Shown: positions 8,622 to 17,619, counted from the first letter of the stretch. The stretch is 64,000 bases of DNA from Glutamicibacter arilaitensis Re117 (GCF_000197735.1 NC_014550.1:1550001-1614000), one strand, 5' to 3'. Notes: a model not told the origin generated them from the sequence alone. Program-made: numbers and translations.

Positions 8622-10070
8622 GGCTCTTCAGGATTGAGGGTGTAAACGCCGTCTAAACCCACCGGTCTCCAACAACGACCGGGCGATATAGTGCGCCAGA
8701 TTCTTGAACCCCAACGCGATACCTCGCAGATGCTCCAACCTGCCATTCAAAGCCTCGGTAGGACCATTCGAACTACCAATATGATCAAAGTACGCGAGAA
8801 TGTCCGTCTTCCTCCTGCGCAGGGTGCCGCCGAGCTTTTTCAGCTCCGGCAACCCTTTCGGTACCTTCGTGCCAACTTCGTTGATCAGTTGCTCCAAGGC
8901 CCACCGTCCGACCTCGGGCTTCGGTTGCCGGTAGGCATCCACCATCTTCTGATACACGCTCCAGACCAATTGAACCGGCTCATACTCCGGCTCCTTGAAC
9001 AGGTCTTCAAGCTTGGTCTTCTGCTTTTCCGTAGCCAAGGATAGTCCCGTGGTCAGCGTTCGCCTGCACTTGTAAAGCGGGTCATCCTTGCGTCCTCGAC
9101 GCCCATGTTGCTCACGTTGAATCCGTTGCCGGGTCTGGTCCAGCGCCTCGGAACCTAGTTTGACTACATGGAATGGATCCAACACCTCCACCGCGTGGGG
9201 TAGCTCCTCGACGGCAGCTGTTTTGAAGCCGGTGAAACCGTCCATTGCGACGACTTCAATGCCCTGTTTCCATTGTTCTTCTTGATCAGCCAGCCAGGTT
9301 TTGAATACAGCTTTGGATCTTCCAGGGACCATGTCGATCAGTCGTGCGGTACCGGTGCCGTCACGCACCGCGGTGAGGTCCACAATCACGGTGACGTATT
9401 TGTCGCCGGTTCGGGTATGCCGCCAAACATGTTCATCGACTCCCAGCACTTTGACCCCGTCGAAGCGGGTTGGATCATCAATCAGTAAGCGTTGACCTTC
9501 AGCCAGCACAGCCTCATTGGCGGTATTCCAGGTGACGCCGAGGCCTTCGGCAATTCGGGAGACTGACAAGTGGTGGCAGACCAGTCCAACCAGCGCCCAG
9601 CGTAGCCCGGTCCTGCTGATTTTCTGGCGTGGCGCTACTGCTTGGGACAGCTCTTCACGCCAGACTCGTTGGCAATTGGCGCAACGGTAGCGGCGGTGTT
9701 TGATGACTAGGACAGTGGGACGCCAGCCCAATGGTTCGTGGGCGAGGCGGCGAGTGACGGTATCGCGTGGAATGCCTGCTGCTCCGCAGGTTTGGCACCA
9801 AGGGATCGGGTTGGTGACGTGGCAGAGGATTTCGGCTTTCGCTGCGCTCAGGTGTTGCCCGATTGCGGTCAGTCCCAAGCCGTCAAGATTGGTGAAAGTG
9901 GTGAGGTCTGGTGCGGTGAAGGTAGGATTGAGCAACGTCGAGGTCTTTCGAAAATGGCTAGTGTAGTAACTTCCATTCTTCTGGAAGACCTCGACTTTTT
10001 CGTGCTCGGCGACATGCCCGGGAATCGGGGTGTTGGTTTCAGGTGGTTACACTCTTATTCCTGAAGAGCC
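8622..10070 (-). mobile_element. ISL3-family insertion sequence, copy A2 (1,449 bp), nested in IS110
   Basis: Terminal repeats GGCTCTTCAGGATTGAGGGTG (from 8622) and CTTATTCCTGAAGAGCC (to 10070) bound the element. The 8-bp duplication AGCAATCC flanks it (8614-8621 and 10071-10078) and lies inside the IS110 transposase gene. It has the same length as copy A1 and the opposite orientation. The intact duplication shows simple transposition, after IS110 was already in place. Confidence 0.95.
8628..9935 (-). CDS. ISL3 family transposase (copy A2)
   Basis: 435 aa, nearly identical to the copy A1 transposase, with the same zinc-binding cysteines (CHVTNPIPWCQTCG and YRCANCQRVW), DDE segments (VLGVDEHVWRHTRTGDKY, VAMDGFTGFKTAAVEELPH) and C-terminal GPTEALNGRLEHLRG. 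Differences are scattered substitutions, such as RRRLHPQS instead of RPWLHSQS at the C-terminus. It is intact and points left. It occupies almost the whole nested element. Confidence 0.95.
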   Translation of the reverse strand: MLNPTFTAPDLTTFTNLDGLGLTAIGQHLSAAKAEILCHVTNPIPWCQTCGAAGIPRDTVTRRLAHEPLGWRPTVLVIKHRRYRCANCQRVWREELSQAVAPRQKISRTGLRWALVGLVCHHLSVSRIAEGLGVTWNTANEAVLAEGQRLLIDDPTRFDGVKVLGVDEHVWRHTRTGDKYVTVIVDLTAVRDGTGTARLIDMVPGRSKAVFKTWLADQEEQWKQGIEVVAMDGFTGFKTAAVEELPHAVEVLDPFHVVKLGSEALDQTRQRIQREQHGRRGRKDDPLYKCRRTLTTGLSLATEKQKTKLEDLFKEPEYEPVQLVWSVYQKMVDAYRQPKPEVGRWALEQLINEVGTKVPKGLPELKKLGGTLRRRKTDILAYFDHIGSSNGPTEALNGRLEHLRGIALGFKNLAHYIARSLLETGGFRRRLHPQS

Positions 10071-10944
10071 AGCAATCCTTGCCGGCACCGTGGCCGCCCA
10101 CGGATTCCCCGTCACCGAAGCCCCACGCATGAGCACAAAGCAGAACCGCGGCGTCGGAAAAACCGATTCCTTGGACGCCCACCGCATGGCGATGGCTTCC
10201 CTGCCGCTGCCGGTAGACAAGTTGCGTCATCCGCGGCTGAATGAAGGAATTCGGCAGGGTCTGCGCATCCTTGTCACGGCACGCAGCTCGATGGCGAAGG
10301 ACCGCACCAGGTCGGTCAACGCCTTGAACGCTATGGTACGCAGCAACGGCTTGGGGATCGACGCCCGAAAAAAGCTGACCGGTGGCCAGATCGCTGAGGT
10401 CAGCCGGTGGCGGGAACGGGAAGAAGAGCTATCGATGAGAATTGCACGCTCTGAAGCGGTGCGGCTGGCCAAACATATTCTGGATTTGGATCAACAGCTT
10501 GCTGCCAACGAGCAGCAACTGGATGAACTGGTCAGGGTCAGCGAAGCGGCACCATTATTGGATGAGACCGGCTTCAAGGCAATCACGGTGGCGAAGTGCT
10601 TCGTCGCATGGTCCCATGAAGGCCGGGTGCGCAATGAGGCGGCTTTTGCCTGCCTGGCTGGCGTGAATCCGATTCCTGCGTCATCGGGGAACACTACCCG
10701 CCATCGACTCAATCGAGGCGGGGATCGATCGTTGAATTCTGCTCTGCATATGGCTGCGATCACTCGAATGACTTATGACGACGAGACGCGAATATATGTT
10801 GAAAAACGGCGGGCCGAAGGCAAGAGCGATCGGGAAATCCGCCGATGCGTTAAACGATATCTGGCCCGTCGCATCTTCAAAATATTCAGTGTTTCAACAA
10901 TGACTGACGAGGTTCCGGTTGCGGCTTGACAGACATAGAAGAGT

Positions 10945-12405
10945 CCAGCGGCCAACGACTTCACTTCGAGTCAAAGATCAAAAGGACGGGCGCATCTGCG
11001 CAGGCTGTTCATCTCGGATCTTCTCATTGTTGGGGCAGTTGCTGCCTTGCCAGCTGTGGCCGTAGCGCAAAACTCAGCCTTGGGGCTGCTGGCAACAGGC
11101 AACACCGCCTACTACGCAATCGCCGGCCTGCTGCTGGCGCTTGCCTGGATGGCCAGTCTGCGGCTATTCAAGACCCAGACCATTGGCACCGTGGCAGCCG
11201 GATTGCAGGAGTACAAATTTGTGTTAGTCGCCTGGGCTGCGCTCGCCGGTGGATTGGGAGTAACCATCGGACTGACCGGCCAGCACAGCCTGCGAATCTT
11301 CCTGATCTACTCATTACCGCTGGGCCTAGGCGCTTTGCTGGTAAGTCGGTGGACCTGGAGGCAATGGCTGATGCGCCAAAGCCGCAATGGTTACGCCTTG
11401 AGCAACGTGCTGCTCTACGGTCAGGCGGTAGATGTGCCATTTGCACTGCGCCAGATTTCCAAGTGCACCAGGCAGGTCTATCGGGTCGTGGGCGTAGTGG
11501 TTGATGGCCAATCGGAACCGGAAGCGCAAGTGGACATCCGAGCCGCTGATCCGACCCTGCCGGTGATTTTTGGAGCGGAATCACTACACACTGAAGCGAC
11601 TAGGCTGAACGCCGATTCAGTTATTGTGGCCGGCCCATTGACCGGTGGCAACGAAGCACTCCAGCACTTGGGATGGAACCTGGAAAGTACCGGGACCAAG
11701 TTGATCGTCGCATCTTCGTTGATCGGCATCGCCGATCGCAGAGTGCGGACCAGCCCGTTGGATGGCATGGCATTGCATCATGTGGAACCCGCGAGATTCA
11801 CCGGGGTACGTTATTTCCTGAAGCGCTGCTTCGATGTGCTGTTCTCCTCTCTGGTGTTGCTGGCGCTGGCTCCGATCTTCGCGTTGATCGCACTGCTGAT
11901 TAGACGCGATGGCCCGGGGAAGATCTTCTTCCTGCAGGAACGTGCCGGTCAAGATGGCCGTCCGTTCAAGATGTTCAAATTCAGAACCATGGTCGAAGAC
12001 GCTGAGACACAGCTGGCAACGCTGCAGGAACAGAACGAAGGATCTGGCCCGCTGTTCAAGCTGAAGAACGATCCACGAGTAACGCGTTGCGGCAAGTGGT
12101 TGCGCAAGCATTCGCTGGATGAGTTGCCGCAGTTCCTGAACGTGCTGCGCGGTGAGATGTCCGTGGTTGGTCCGAGACCTCCGCTATTCACTGAGGTGGA
12201 TAAGTACCAGGGACATACCAATCGACGCTTGCTTCTCAAACCTGGTGTGACCGGGCTGTGGCAGGTCAGCGGTCGGTCTAATTTGAGTTGGCAGGAGAGC
12301 ATCCGGCTGGATCTGTACTACGCGGAGAACTGGACCGTTTGCAGTGACCTTCGAATCATCTGGAGGACGCTGAGCGTGATGCTCAAGCCTGAAGGAGCTT
12401 ACTGA
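10945..12405 (+). CDS. Polyprenyl glycosylphosphotransferase (exopolysaccharide-initiating sugar transferase), 5'-truncated by IS110
   Basis: The family transfers a sugar-1-phosphate from a nucleotide sugar to undecaprenyl phosphate at the inner face of the membrane, the first step of repeat-unit assembly. The open frame starts right at the IS end with no ATG; TTG 11047 is the first plausible internal start. The N-terminal half has transmembrane segments (RRLFISDLLIVGAVAALPAV; YYAIAGLLLALAW) and a CoA-binding-like region. The C-terminal Bac_transf domain has KRCFDVLFSSLVLLALAPIF, FKMFKFRTM, HSLDELPQFLNVL, MSVVGPRPP and LKPGVTGLWQVSGRS. The catalytic core is complete. If the true start is ATG 8018, the insertion disables normal translation; a start at 11047 would lose the first membrane helix. 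Expression is therefore uncertain. Confidence 0.85.
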   Translation, partial: PAANDFTSSQRSKGRAHLRRLFISDLLIVGAVAALPAVAVAQNSALGLLATGNTAYYAIAGLLLALAWMASLRLFKTQTIGTVAAGLQEYKFVLVAWAALAGGLGVTIGLTGQHSLRIFLIYSLPLGLGALLVSRWTWRQWLMRQSRNGYALSNVLLYGQAVDVPFALRQISKCTRQVYRVVGVVVDGQSEPEAQVDIRAADPTLPVIFGAESLHTEATRLNADSVIVAGPLTGGNEALQHLGWNLESTGTKLIVASSLIGIADRRVRTSPLDGMALHHVEPARFTGVRYFLKRCFDVLFSSLVLLALAPIFALIALLIRRDGPGKIFFLQERAGQDGRPFKMFKFRTMVEDAETQLATLQEQNEGSGPLFKLKNDPRVTRCGKWLRKHSLDELPQFLNVLRGEMSVVGPRPPLFTEVDKYQGHTNRRLLLKPGVTGLWQVSGRSNLSWQESIRLDLYYAENWTVCSDLRIIWRTLSVMLKPEGAY

Positions 12406-12460
12406 GCTACTGGAATGATCCAGAGCTCGAAGGCTTTGGATTCAGGAGCGTCAATGTGCT

Positions 12461-12512
12461 TATAGGCAGGGCGGTCCCGGACTGAAATTAGTCCGGGACC
12501 GCCCTGCCTATA
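12461..12512. terminator. 23-bp perfect hairpin, terminator after the sugar transferase
   Basis: Positions 12461-12483 and 12490-12512 are perfect inverted repeats (arm begins TATAGGCAGGGCGG) around the six-base loop GAAATT. It lies 55 bases after the sugar transferase stop. No U tract follows, common for actinobacterial terminators. The perfect 23-bp stem is unusually long. Confidence 0.7.
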
Positions 12513-12948
12513 GCTATACCTAGGTCCAGGGAAATTCTCTAAGGCGGAGCAAGGGTGGGGGAGCGGTCGATGTGCGAAGATGCTTTGGAACGTGAGCAGA
12601 TTGGAAACGAAATGTGATGAAAAGTTCTAGATTTGTTTCTTTCGCGTATTCCTGCCACGCAACTTTAATGAAAGCCATGCGCAAACCGTTGCGGACGAGG
12701 TCCTCTTTCTTCAGCTCAGACTGGAAAAGTCTGGAACTATGATGATGCCCGATGAGCGGCGCAGGAGGACTTGCGGGAGTGGTCTATCCAAACCCGAAGG
12801 TCACATAGAACCTGTCCAGCAACACGCTCAGTCTCGTAGATTGTTATCAAAATGTTGTATAGTTTTTAATCGTGCTGGGGAGCATGGACACTTTTTGCTG
12901 ATACGTGGCGTGTTCGCTGCGTACCGACGGCCTATGGCCAGGAGATAC
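12513..12948. other. Leader region of the GH26-like gene
   Basis: The frame of the following gene is open upstream of ATG 12949, but the upstream residues (MMMPDERRRRTCG...) do not look like a secreted protein start, so I treat this as leader. A small hairpin CAGACT/AGTCTG lies near 12716-12732. An AT-rich stretch at about 12840-12870 (TTGTTATC, then TATAGT) may hold the promoter. The TTGGGGGA element of neighbouring genes is absent. Confidence 0.4.
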
Positions 12949-14556
12949 ATGAAAGAACCAACCCCAAGCATTTCCCGACCAAAATACCAGCAGGCTGCGC
13001 CCGGCGCTTCGTTGCTGAAGAAGACCTTCGTCACCATTGCATCCGCAAGTCTGCTCACTGGATTGGGCGCGGTCCCCGCCGCGCAAGCAGCTAAGCCAGA
13101 CGAAGCAAAAAACCTCGTGGTCAACGGTAAATTTGACGCCGGAACCGAGGGGTGGCGGACAAATGATGCCAATACCGAAAAGCTCAGTGTGCGCAAATAT
13201 GCGCAGGGTGCCGTAGCAGAGCTGCGCACGACGGAAACGAAAACTGCAGTCCTTAACGACATCACCAACACGATTAAATCGACTGAAGCGGACGCGTCCT
13301 ACACAGTTTCTGCGCGAGTGCGGACTGAACATCCTGGAATCTGGGGGCAGCTACGAACCCGCATCGTGGGCAACGGAGAAACCAAGATCGTGGGCGAGTC
13401 CTTTGGGCTGAACGATACCTCGTGGACGACTGTTTCCTTCGACCTCACAGTGCCCACTTCTGGAAGCACTGTGGATCTAAACGTGCTGGCGTGGTCGCTG
13501 GATCCGAGTAAGAACCTGATCATCGATGACGTAAAGCTGGTTGAGCGAGATGCAGCTTCGACCCAGCCTGTCCCGGCTCCGGTTGAAGAAGATCCAAAGG
13601 GCCCGGCAACGGTTGAAGAAGATCCAAAGGGCCCGGCACCGGTTGAAGAAGATACCCAAAAGCCCGAGCAAAACACCGACACCCCTGCTCCGATCCAGCC
13701 GGAACCGATCGACAAATGCGATGTAGCACCGAAAACCGATCGTACGCTCTTCGGAGTCAGCCTTGGCGGTTCGACCACTGGTGCCAAGGAAACCTTCGCA
13801 CAGAGCATGGCCCGTCAGGATGCCAACTACGACGATACCGAAGTCGTTCGCCTATTTGATCCAGGTATGCCTGTCAGCTGGTCCAAGCGGGCACCATATA
13901 TCGAAGACAAGACCATTTCGATTTCCTTCCGCCCTGATCCTGCTGAAGTACTTACCGGACAACACGACGCGGCACTACTGAATTGGTTTAATGCTGCTCC
14001 GTCGGACCAGACGATTTACTGGACCTACTTCCACGAGCCCGAGCCTAAGATCGCAGCCGGAGAGTTCACCGCGGCCCAGTACCGTGCCGCATGGGCGCGC
14101 ATCGCCAAGCTGGCAGATCAGGCTTGCAAGCCAAATATGCATGCGACCCTGATCCTGACCGGATGGACAGCTAACCCTCGCTCGAATCGTGATTGGCGAG
14201 ATTACTATGCCGGTGATTCGGTCATCGATGTGCTGGGCTGGGACCCATACAACGATGCCACCAGCCAGGAAGGACCAAAGTCCTACGCCTCACCGGAATC
14301 CATCTTCGGAAACGTTGTCGAGATCTCGAAGAATGCAGGCAAGCCATTTGCCATTGGCGAAACCGGCACCCGATTGATCCCGACTGATCCTAACGGCACC
14401 CAGCGTGCTGAATGGCTGAAGGACGTCGCCCGATATCTCGATAATGAAGATGCGCTGTTTGTCGCCTACTGGGATTCGAAGACCTTCGCAGACTTCCGAT
14501 TGCTAGACTCTGCCTCACGCGATAGCTGGGCCGGAATCATTGACGGAAAATACTAG
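12949..14556 (+). CDS. Secreted GH26-like glycoside hydrolase with N-terminal carbohydrate-binding domain
   Basis: 535 aa from ATG 12949, which has AGGAGA just upstream. A signal peptide (KKTFVTIASASLLTGLGAV, cleavage near AAQAA) sits at about residues 20-47. A CBM4/9-like jelly-roll region (NLVVNGKFDAGTEGW ... LIIDDVKLVE) follows to about 200. Next is an acidic proline-rich linker with a repeated VEEDPKGPA unit, then a GH26-like (beta-mannanase-type) domain. The putative acid/base is Glu363 in YFHEPE and the nucleophile Glu471 in IGETG, with LGWDPYN between. The family cleaves beta-mannan-like chains; here it may trim or release the polysaccharide made by the locus. The GH26 assignment is by motif recognition only. 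Confidence 0.75.
   Translation: MKEPTPSISRPKYQQAAPGASLLKKTFVTIASASLLTGLGAVPAAQAAKPDEAKNLVVNGKFDAGTEGWRTNDANTEKLSVRKYAQGAVAELRTTETKTAVLNDITNTIKSTEADASYTVSARVRTEHPGIWGQLRTRIVGNGETKIVGESFGLNDTSWTTVSFDLTVPTSGSTVDLNVLAWSLDPSKNLIIDDVKLVERDAASTQPVPAPVEEDPKGPATVEEDPKGPAPVEEDTQKPEQNTDTPAPIQPEPIDKCDVAPKTDRTLFGVSLGGSTTGAKETFAQSMARQDANYDDTEVVRLFDPGMPVSWSKRAPYIEDKTISISFRPDPAEVLTGQHDAALLNWFNAAPSDQTIYWTYFHEPEPKIAAGEFTAAQYRAAWARIAKLADQACKPNMHATLILTGWTANPRSNRDWRDYYAGDSVIDVLGWDPYNDATSQEGPKSYASPESIFGNVVEISKNAGKPFAIGETGTRLIPTDPNGTQRAEWLKDVARYLDNEDALFVAYWDSKTFADFRLLDSASRDSWAGIIDGKY
13581..13660 (+). repeat. 30-bp coding repeats in the hydrolase linker
   Basis: A 30-base unit beginning GGTTGAAGAAGATCCAAAGG starts at 13581 and 13611, with a third partial unit at 13641. 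It encodes VEEDPKGPA-type acidic linker repeats between the binding and catalytic domains. Near-identity of the units suggests recent expansion and variable copy number between strains. Confidence 0.85.
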
Positions 14557-14582
14557 GTAGCCACAGCTTGTAAACGGAAGTG

Positions 14583-14604
14583 ACCTCCAACCATGGTTGG
14601 AGGT
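14583..14604. terminator. Palindromic terminator between convergent genes
   Basis: ACCTCCAACCA (14583-14593) and TGGTTGGAGGT (14594-14604) form a perfect palindrome between the converging hydrolase and sulfotransferase genes. The TTCTG run after it fits termination of the rightward transcript; it may work both ways. Confidence 0.6.
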
Positions 14605-14631
14605 TACTTCTGTTTCGAAGGGCAACCTGGA

Positions 14632-15600
14632 TTATGTCCCGAGCTTGCCTGCGTAGCCATAGCAATAGCGCAGCGAGGCTGTCAGTACAGAGACTAGCCT
14701 GCGGTCCTTGGAACCCATTTGGGTGCGCCAAGCAGTATCAGGACGAAGTTTCGTTGTCCCTACACTGAAGCGCATAGGATTACCTGCGGCAGAATGGTTC
14801 GGCAGCAAATCAATCGTCCCGTCATCAGCGATGGGCAGTTCCAAGTCTTCAGGCATCCCCAGAGACTGGAACATTTTGAGCAGGGTCGGTTTCGGCCGAG
14901 CAACGAGATCCTCGTAGCGCATGCGGTAGCGGGGGACACCGCGTAATCGAATGCCCTCTGCTGCAAGGTTGGTGCTGAGCCAAAGGACGCTGGAGATCAA
15001 AGGCGAATACTGCTGCATCATGGCATCTTCATCGGTGGTAGCTTCCGGGCGTTGCACTGCCTTGCCCCAACTGTGCGAAACGCCCCGGCTGTCCCTTACC
15101 AGATGCACAATCCGCAAGTCGATGTCATTTCGATGCGTCAAGGCCAGCGCCAACGAGGGATGCTTTCCGGAGTCCACGATGATCCGTGCACCGGTTGTCT
15201 TCTGCACCGCGTGGTACACCCGTGCGTAGTAGTCGGTGTATTCAAGAAGCTTCCGGGTGCGTTCCTTGGAAGTCCAAGGGGATGCGGTCACGGGCTGGTG
15301 TCGCTGCCGGTCTACTTGTGATTTGAGACGTTCCACTTCATCGACTGAAACCTTGTCCCACCCGCCGAAGGCTTCCTGGCCGACTTGGGACCAGAACTCG
15401 CACTCGGTGAAGATTTCTGAGCAACCGCATTGCTCATTTTTCCCTATAGCGCGCAACCACATGTGATGCACTTCGCCCAGGGTCTGGACTCCTTCGAGCT
15501 GACCGAGCAGGCGTTCTAGCAGCGTTGAGCCGCTGCGCCCGGACCCGGCAATGTATAGAACTAGCGGCTTGGAGCCGCTGATCGCATCTGGATTAGCCAC
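14632..15600 (-). CDS. Sulfotransferase family protein (polysaccharide sulfation candidate 1)
   Basis: 322 aa from GTG 15600, chosen because GAGGAAGG lies six bases upstream on the minus strand; a TTG five codons earlier has no such site. The 5'-phosphosulfate loop is [18 protein letters not shown] near the N-terminus. [16 protein letters not shown] in the middle fits the 3'-phosphate-binding region of PAPS-dependent sulfotransferases. The family moves sulfate from PAPS to a hydroxyl or amine and releases PAP. It is the last gene of a leftward operon and overlaps the upstream acetyltransferase by eight bases. With PAPS-making genes in the same locus, modification of the exopolysaccharide or its lipid-linked unit is the likely role; the acceptor is unknown. 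Confidence 0.82.
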   Translation of the reverse strand: MANPDAISGSKPLVLYIAGSGRSGSTLLERLLGQLEGVQTLGEVHHMWLRAIGKNEQCGCSEIFTECEFWSQVGQEAFGGWDKVSVDEVERLKSQVDRQRHQPVTASPWTSKERTRKLLEYTDYYARVYHAVQKTTGARIIVDSGKHPSLALALTHRNDIDLRIVHLVRDSRGVSHSWGKAVQRPEATTDEDAMMQQYSPLISSVLWLSTNLAAEGIRLRGVPRYRMRYEDLVARPKPTLLKMFQSLGMPEDLELPIADDGTIDLLPNHSAAGNPMRFSVGTTKLRPDTAWRTQMGSKDRRLVSVLTASLRYCYGYAGKLGT

Positions 15601-16123
15601 GATTGCCTTCCTCAACGACGGGAACAGGACGCGGTTCCTTGATCACAGCAGGGTTTCCCTTGGCCTGCCCGCCGGCTGGAACATCTTTGGTCACCAAGGC
15701 GCCGGCTGCGATGCTTGCGTGGCTACCGACGGTAATTCCACCGAGCAGCACCGCCGAGGCACCGATGTCTACGCCGTCTTCAATCACCGGGCAATCCACA
15801 CCGTGTCCGGAATTTCCGATGGTGATTCCCTGACGCAAGCGCACATCATCACCGAGTTGTGCGCGGTCATTGATGACCAGGCCCACTCCATGGTAGATAC
15901 GCAAGCGGCGCCCAATCTTCGTGCCCCAGGGGATTTCGATTCCCAAGACCCACTCCACGAGTAAACGGTAGACCAGTCCGATGGGCAGGGCCCAAATTCG
16001 CGGAGGCTGATCCAAGGGCTTGCGCGCAGCATGTGCGAGCCGGTAACCGATTACTGCTAACTGCCCTTTGGGCTGTCCGGCATTGGCCTGCAGGTCTTCC
16101 GTGAGTATGGCAAGCAGTTTCAT
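15593..16123 (-). CDS. Serine O-acetyltransferase-like hexapeptide acetyltransferase
   Basis: 176 aa with a short N-terminal helical part and a C-terminal left-handed beta-helix of hexapeptide repeats ([40 protein letters not shown]). The middle [21 protein letters not shown] matches the CysE/polysaccharide acetyltransferase group. Such enzymes use acetyl-CoA; in a polysaccharide operon they usually O-acetylate a sugar of the repeat unit rather than serine. ATG 16123 overlaps the stop of the chain-length gene by four bases and its own stop overlaps the sulfotransferase start, so the three are tightly coupled. A CysE-like role supplying cysteine cannot be excluded but fits the context less well. 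Confidence 0.8.
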   Translation of the reverse strand: MKLLAILTEDLQANAGQPKGQLAVIGYRLAHAARKPLDQPPRIWALPIGLVYRLLVEWVLGIEIPWGTKIGRRLRIYHGVGLVINDRAQLGDDVRLRQGITIGNSGHGVDCPVIEDGVDIGASAVLLGGITVGSHASIAAGALVTKDVPAGGQAKGNPAVIKEPRPVPVVEEGNRG

Positions 16124-17619
16124 CGCGTGCTCACCTCCTTCATAGAGTCCATCCGTTCAACCCCAGAAGAAGCACGTTGCTTGGCTTCCGCCTTCATATG
16201 GCGGGCCCTGGAGCCCTTGGCCATGCGGACTCCGAACACCGCCAGCACTGGCTTTTTCAAGTCAGCGACCAATTCGCCAAAGCGCTTCACCTCGGACTTC
16301 AAAGTGGCCTTGAACGGCACTAGAATGACCACGGCATCTGCCAGCCGCGCCGCAGAGAACTTGCTGGATTCAAAAGAACCTCGCGGCAAGGAAACAATGC
16401 GGGTGATTGTCTCATCGGTTTCGACCATGCGCTCACGCACGAAATTGGTCACTACTGGATCCGGGGCCAAGCCGTTGGAATCCGGTTTCGCCACGACTAG
16501 GGAGAGTTCCTTGAGCACGGCAGAGGAATAGAAGACCGCGTCAGTGGTTTCTTGCTCAATGCGGAAATCGTAGGGTTCTAAGCCCCATGGGAAGTCCTCA
16601 GCCGCCGGAGCCAGCACCAGTAGTTCAACACGTTGGCTGGTATGGGCGAACGCAGCTGCGATCTGCGGGCCAAGCCGAGAAGCCAGCCCTAGGTTTCCCA
16701 AATCAAGCAGGAGAAGATTCCGCACTGTCGGCGATGAATTCAAAACTCGCTCGCGCAATGTACGGAACAAGTCCAACTCATGGGCTGCAACACGGTCATG
16801 GGATGCAGCGGGAGCAGTGATCGTTGGCAGCAGCGCCGGGAATCCGACCAGTTGCAGATCGTTGTGATCACGGATCTTGCGCGAGAACCTATGGCAAGCG
16901 AACGCCGCGACGCAACCTGCGAACAACCCCGTGACGCCGCCGCCGGCTACGAACAGTTTCTTGCTTGGTTCACTGAATACCCCGGTTTCCGAAGCCGGAT
17001 TCAAAACCGATCCGCCGTTGGTATCAATGAGCGCCAGCTGGTTGAGTTGGCGTTCGATGGTTGCGATTTGGTCTTGTACAACCGGTTTCGCCTCGCCTGA
17101 AGCGGCGTTGAACACCGGTCGCAGGCTTTCGATGCGATCCTCGAGCTGGTCGCTGATCCTGGCTTTTCGGGAGTCAGCCTGCTCCTGGCGGAAGTCGAGA
17201 TAGGCGGTGGCAAGGGCATCAGCTACTGCCCGCGCCTCGGACTCTGAAGGTGCATGATACGAAATCGATACGGTTGTCGCGTTGATGTCGGCTCGCACTT
17301 CGGTGTTCTGTCGCATCGTCATGACATGCATGTCGTCCCCGAGTTCCTCTGTCGCGCGTTTGGCCACAATCCATGAAGAGGCCATTGCCTCCTCCGTCGT
17401 TACATCCAGAAGTCCGGAGGCAGAGCGTGTGGGGTTGAAAGGATCAGAGACAATTGGCGTGATATTCACCCTTGCAGATGCGACATAGCTCTTGGGCAGC
17501 GCAAATGCCAGTGCGACACCGGCCAGAGTGAAGAGCACGGTAATGATCAAGATCAACGGTAAGTACCGCTTGAAGATGATCCAGAAGATATTAAGACTGA
17601 CTGATTCTTCACTGGACAT
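16120..17619 (-). CDS. Wzz-like chain-length determinant with degenerate tyrosine-kinase-like domain
   Basis: 499 aa from ATG 17619, chosen for TAGGAG seven bases upstream on the minus strand. An N-terminal membrane helix ([21 protein letters not shown]) begins near residue 20, an extracellular Wzz-like region follows with [11 protein letters not shown], a coiled segment, and a second helix ([17 protein letters not shown]). The C-terminal half has the layout of a bacterial tyrosine kinase, with [21 protein letters not shown], but the P-loop (GxxGxGKS/T) is absent. It should act as a polysaccharide co-polymerase controlling chain length, probably without kinase activity. It is the second gene of the leftward operon, 113 bases after the GT2 gene. 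Confidence 0.8.
   Translation of the reverse strand: MSSEESVSLNIFWIIFKRYLPLILIITVLFTLAGVALAFALPKSYVASARVNITPIVSDPFNPTRSASGLLDVTTEEAMASSWIVAKRATEELGDDMHVMTMRQNTEVRADINATTVSISYHAPSESEARAVADALATAYLDFRQEQADSRKARISDQLEDRIESLRPVFNAASGEAKPVVQDQIATIERQLNQLALIDTNGGSVLNPASETGVFSEPSKKLFVAGGGVTGLFAGCVAAFACHRFSRKIRDHNDLQLVGFPALLPTITAPAASHDRVAAHELDLFRTLRERVLNSSPTVRNLLLLDLGNLGLASRLGPQIAAAFAHTSQRVELLVLAPAAEDFPWGLEPYDFRIEQETTDAVFYSSAVLKELSLVVAKPDSNGLAPDPVVTNFVRERMVETDETITRIVSLPRGSFESSKFSAARLADAVVILVPFKATLKSEVKRFGELVADLKKPVLAVFGVRMAKGSRARHMKAEAKQRASSGVERMDSMKEVSTR

Larger units (their letters stand above)
8384..10929 (+). pseudogene. IS110 family transposase gene, disrupted by ISL3 copy A2
   Basis: GTG 8384 follows AGGAAAGG and opens the DEDD RuvC-like domain (VGVDTHARNH; VIEGAATYGA). 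The frame is cut at 8621 by ISL3 A2 and resumes at 10079. Deleting the ISL3 and one copy of the AGCAATCC duplication restores a continuous 362-aa protein. The rejoined protein keeps GVGKTDSLDAHRMA, with two further acidic residues, and the Tnp_20 domain with the serine segment IPASSGNTTRHRLNRGG. All expected catalytic residues therefore survive and only the insertion breaks the gene. Confidence 0.9.
8070..10944 (+). mobile_element. IS110-family insertion sequence, interrupted by ISL3 copy A2
   Basis: The element carries one transposase gene (8384-10929) and a long structured 5' non-coding end. The right end is supported by comparison with an IS110 remnant at about 44025: both read CGGCTTGACAnAnATAGAAGnGTC after the transposase stop. 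The left end near 8070 is inferred from frame restoration in the host gene. Without the inner ISL3 and its duplicated target, the IS110 is about 1.42 kb, normal for the family. IS110 elements usually lack long inverted repeats and target duplications, as here. Confidence 0.75.

Noticed and set aside
6441..10070. Composite transposon formed by the two inverted ISL3 A copies
   Set aside because: Each copy has its own perfect 8-bp duplication, so they inserted independently; no passenger gene is bracketed.
13581..13660. Tandem 30-bp repeats as a possible CRISPR or regulatory array
   Set aside because: Repeats are contiguous, without spacers, in frame, and encode a typical acidic Pro-rich linker.
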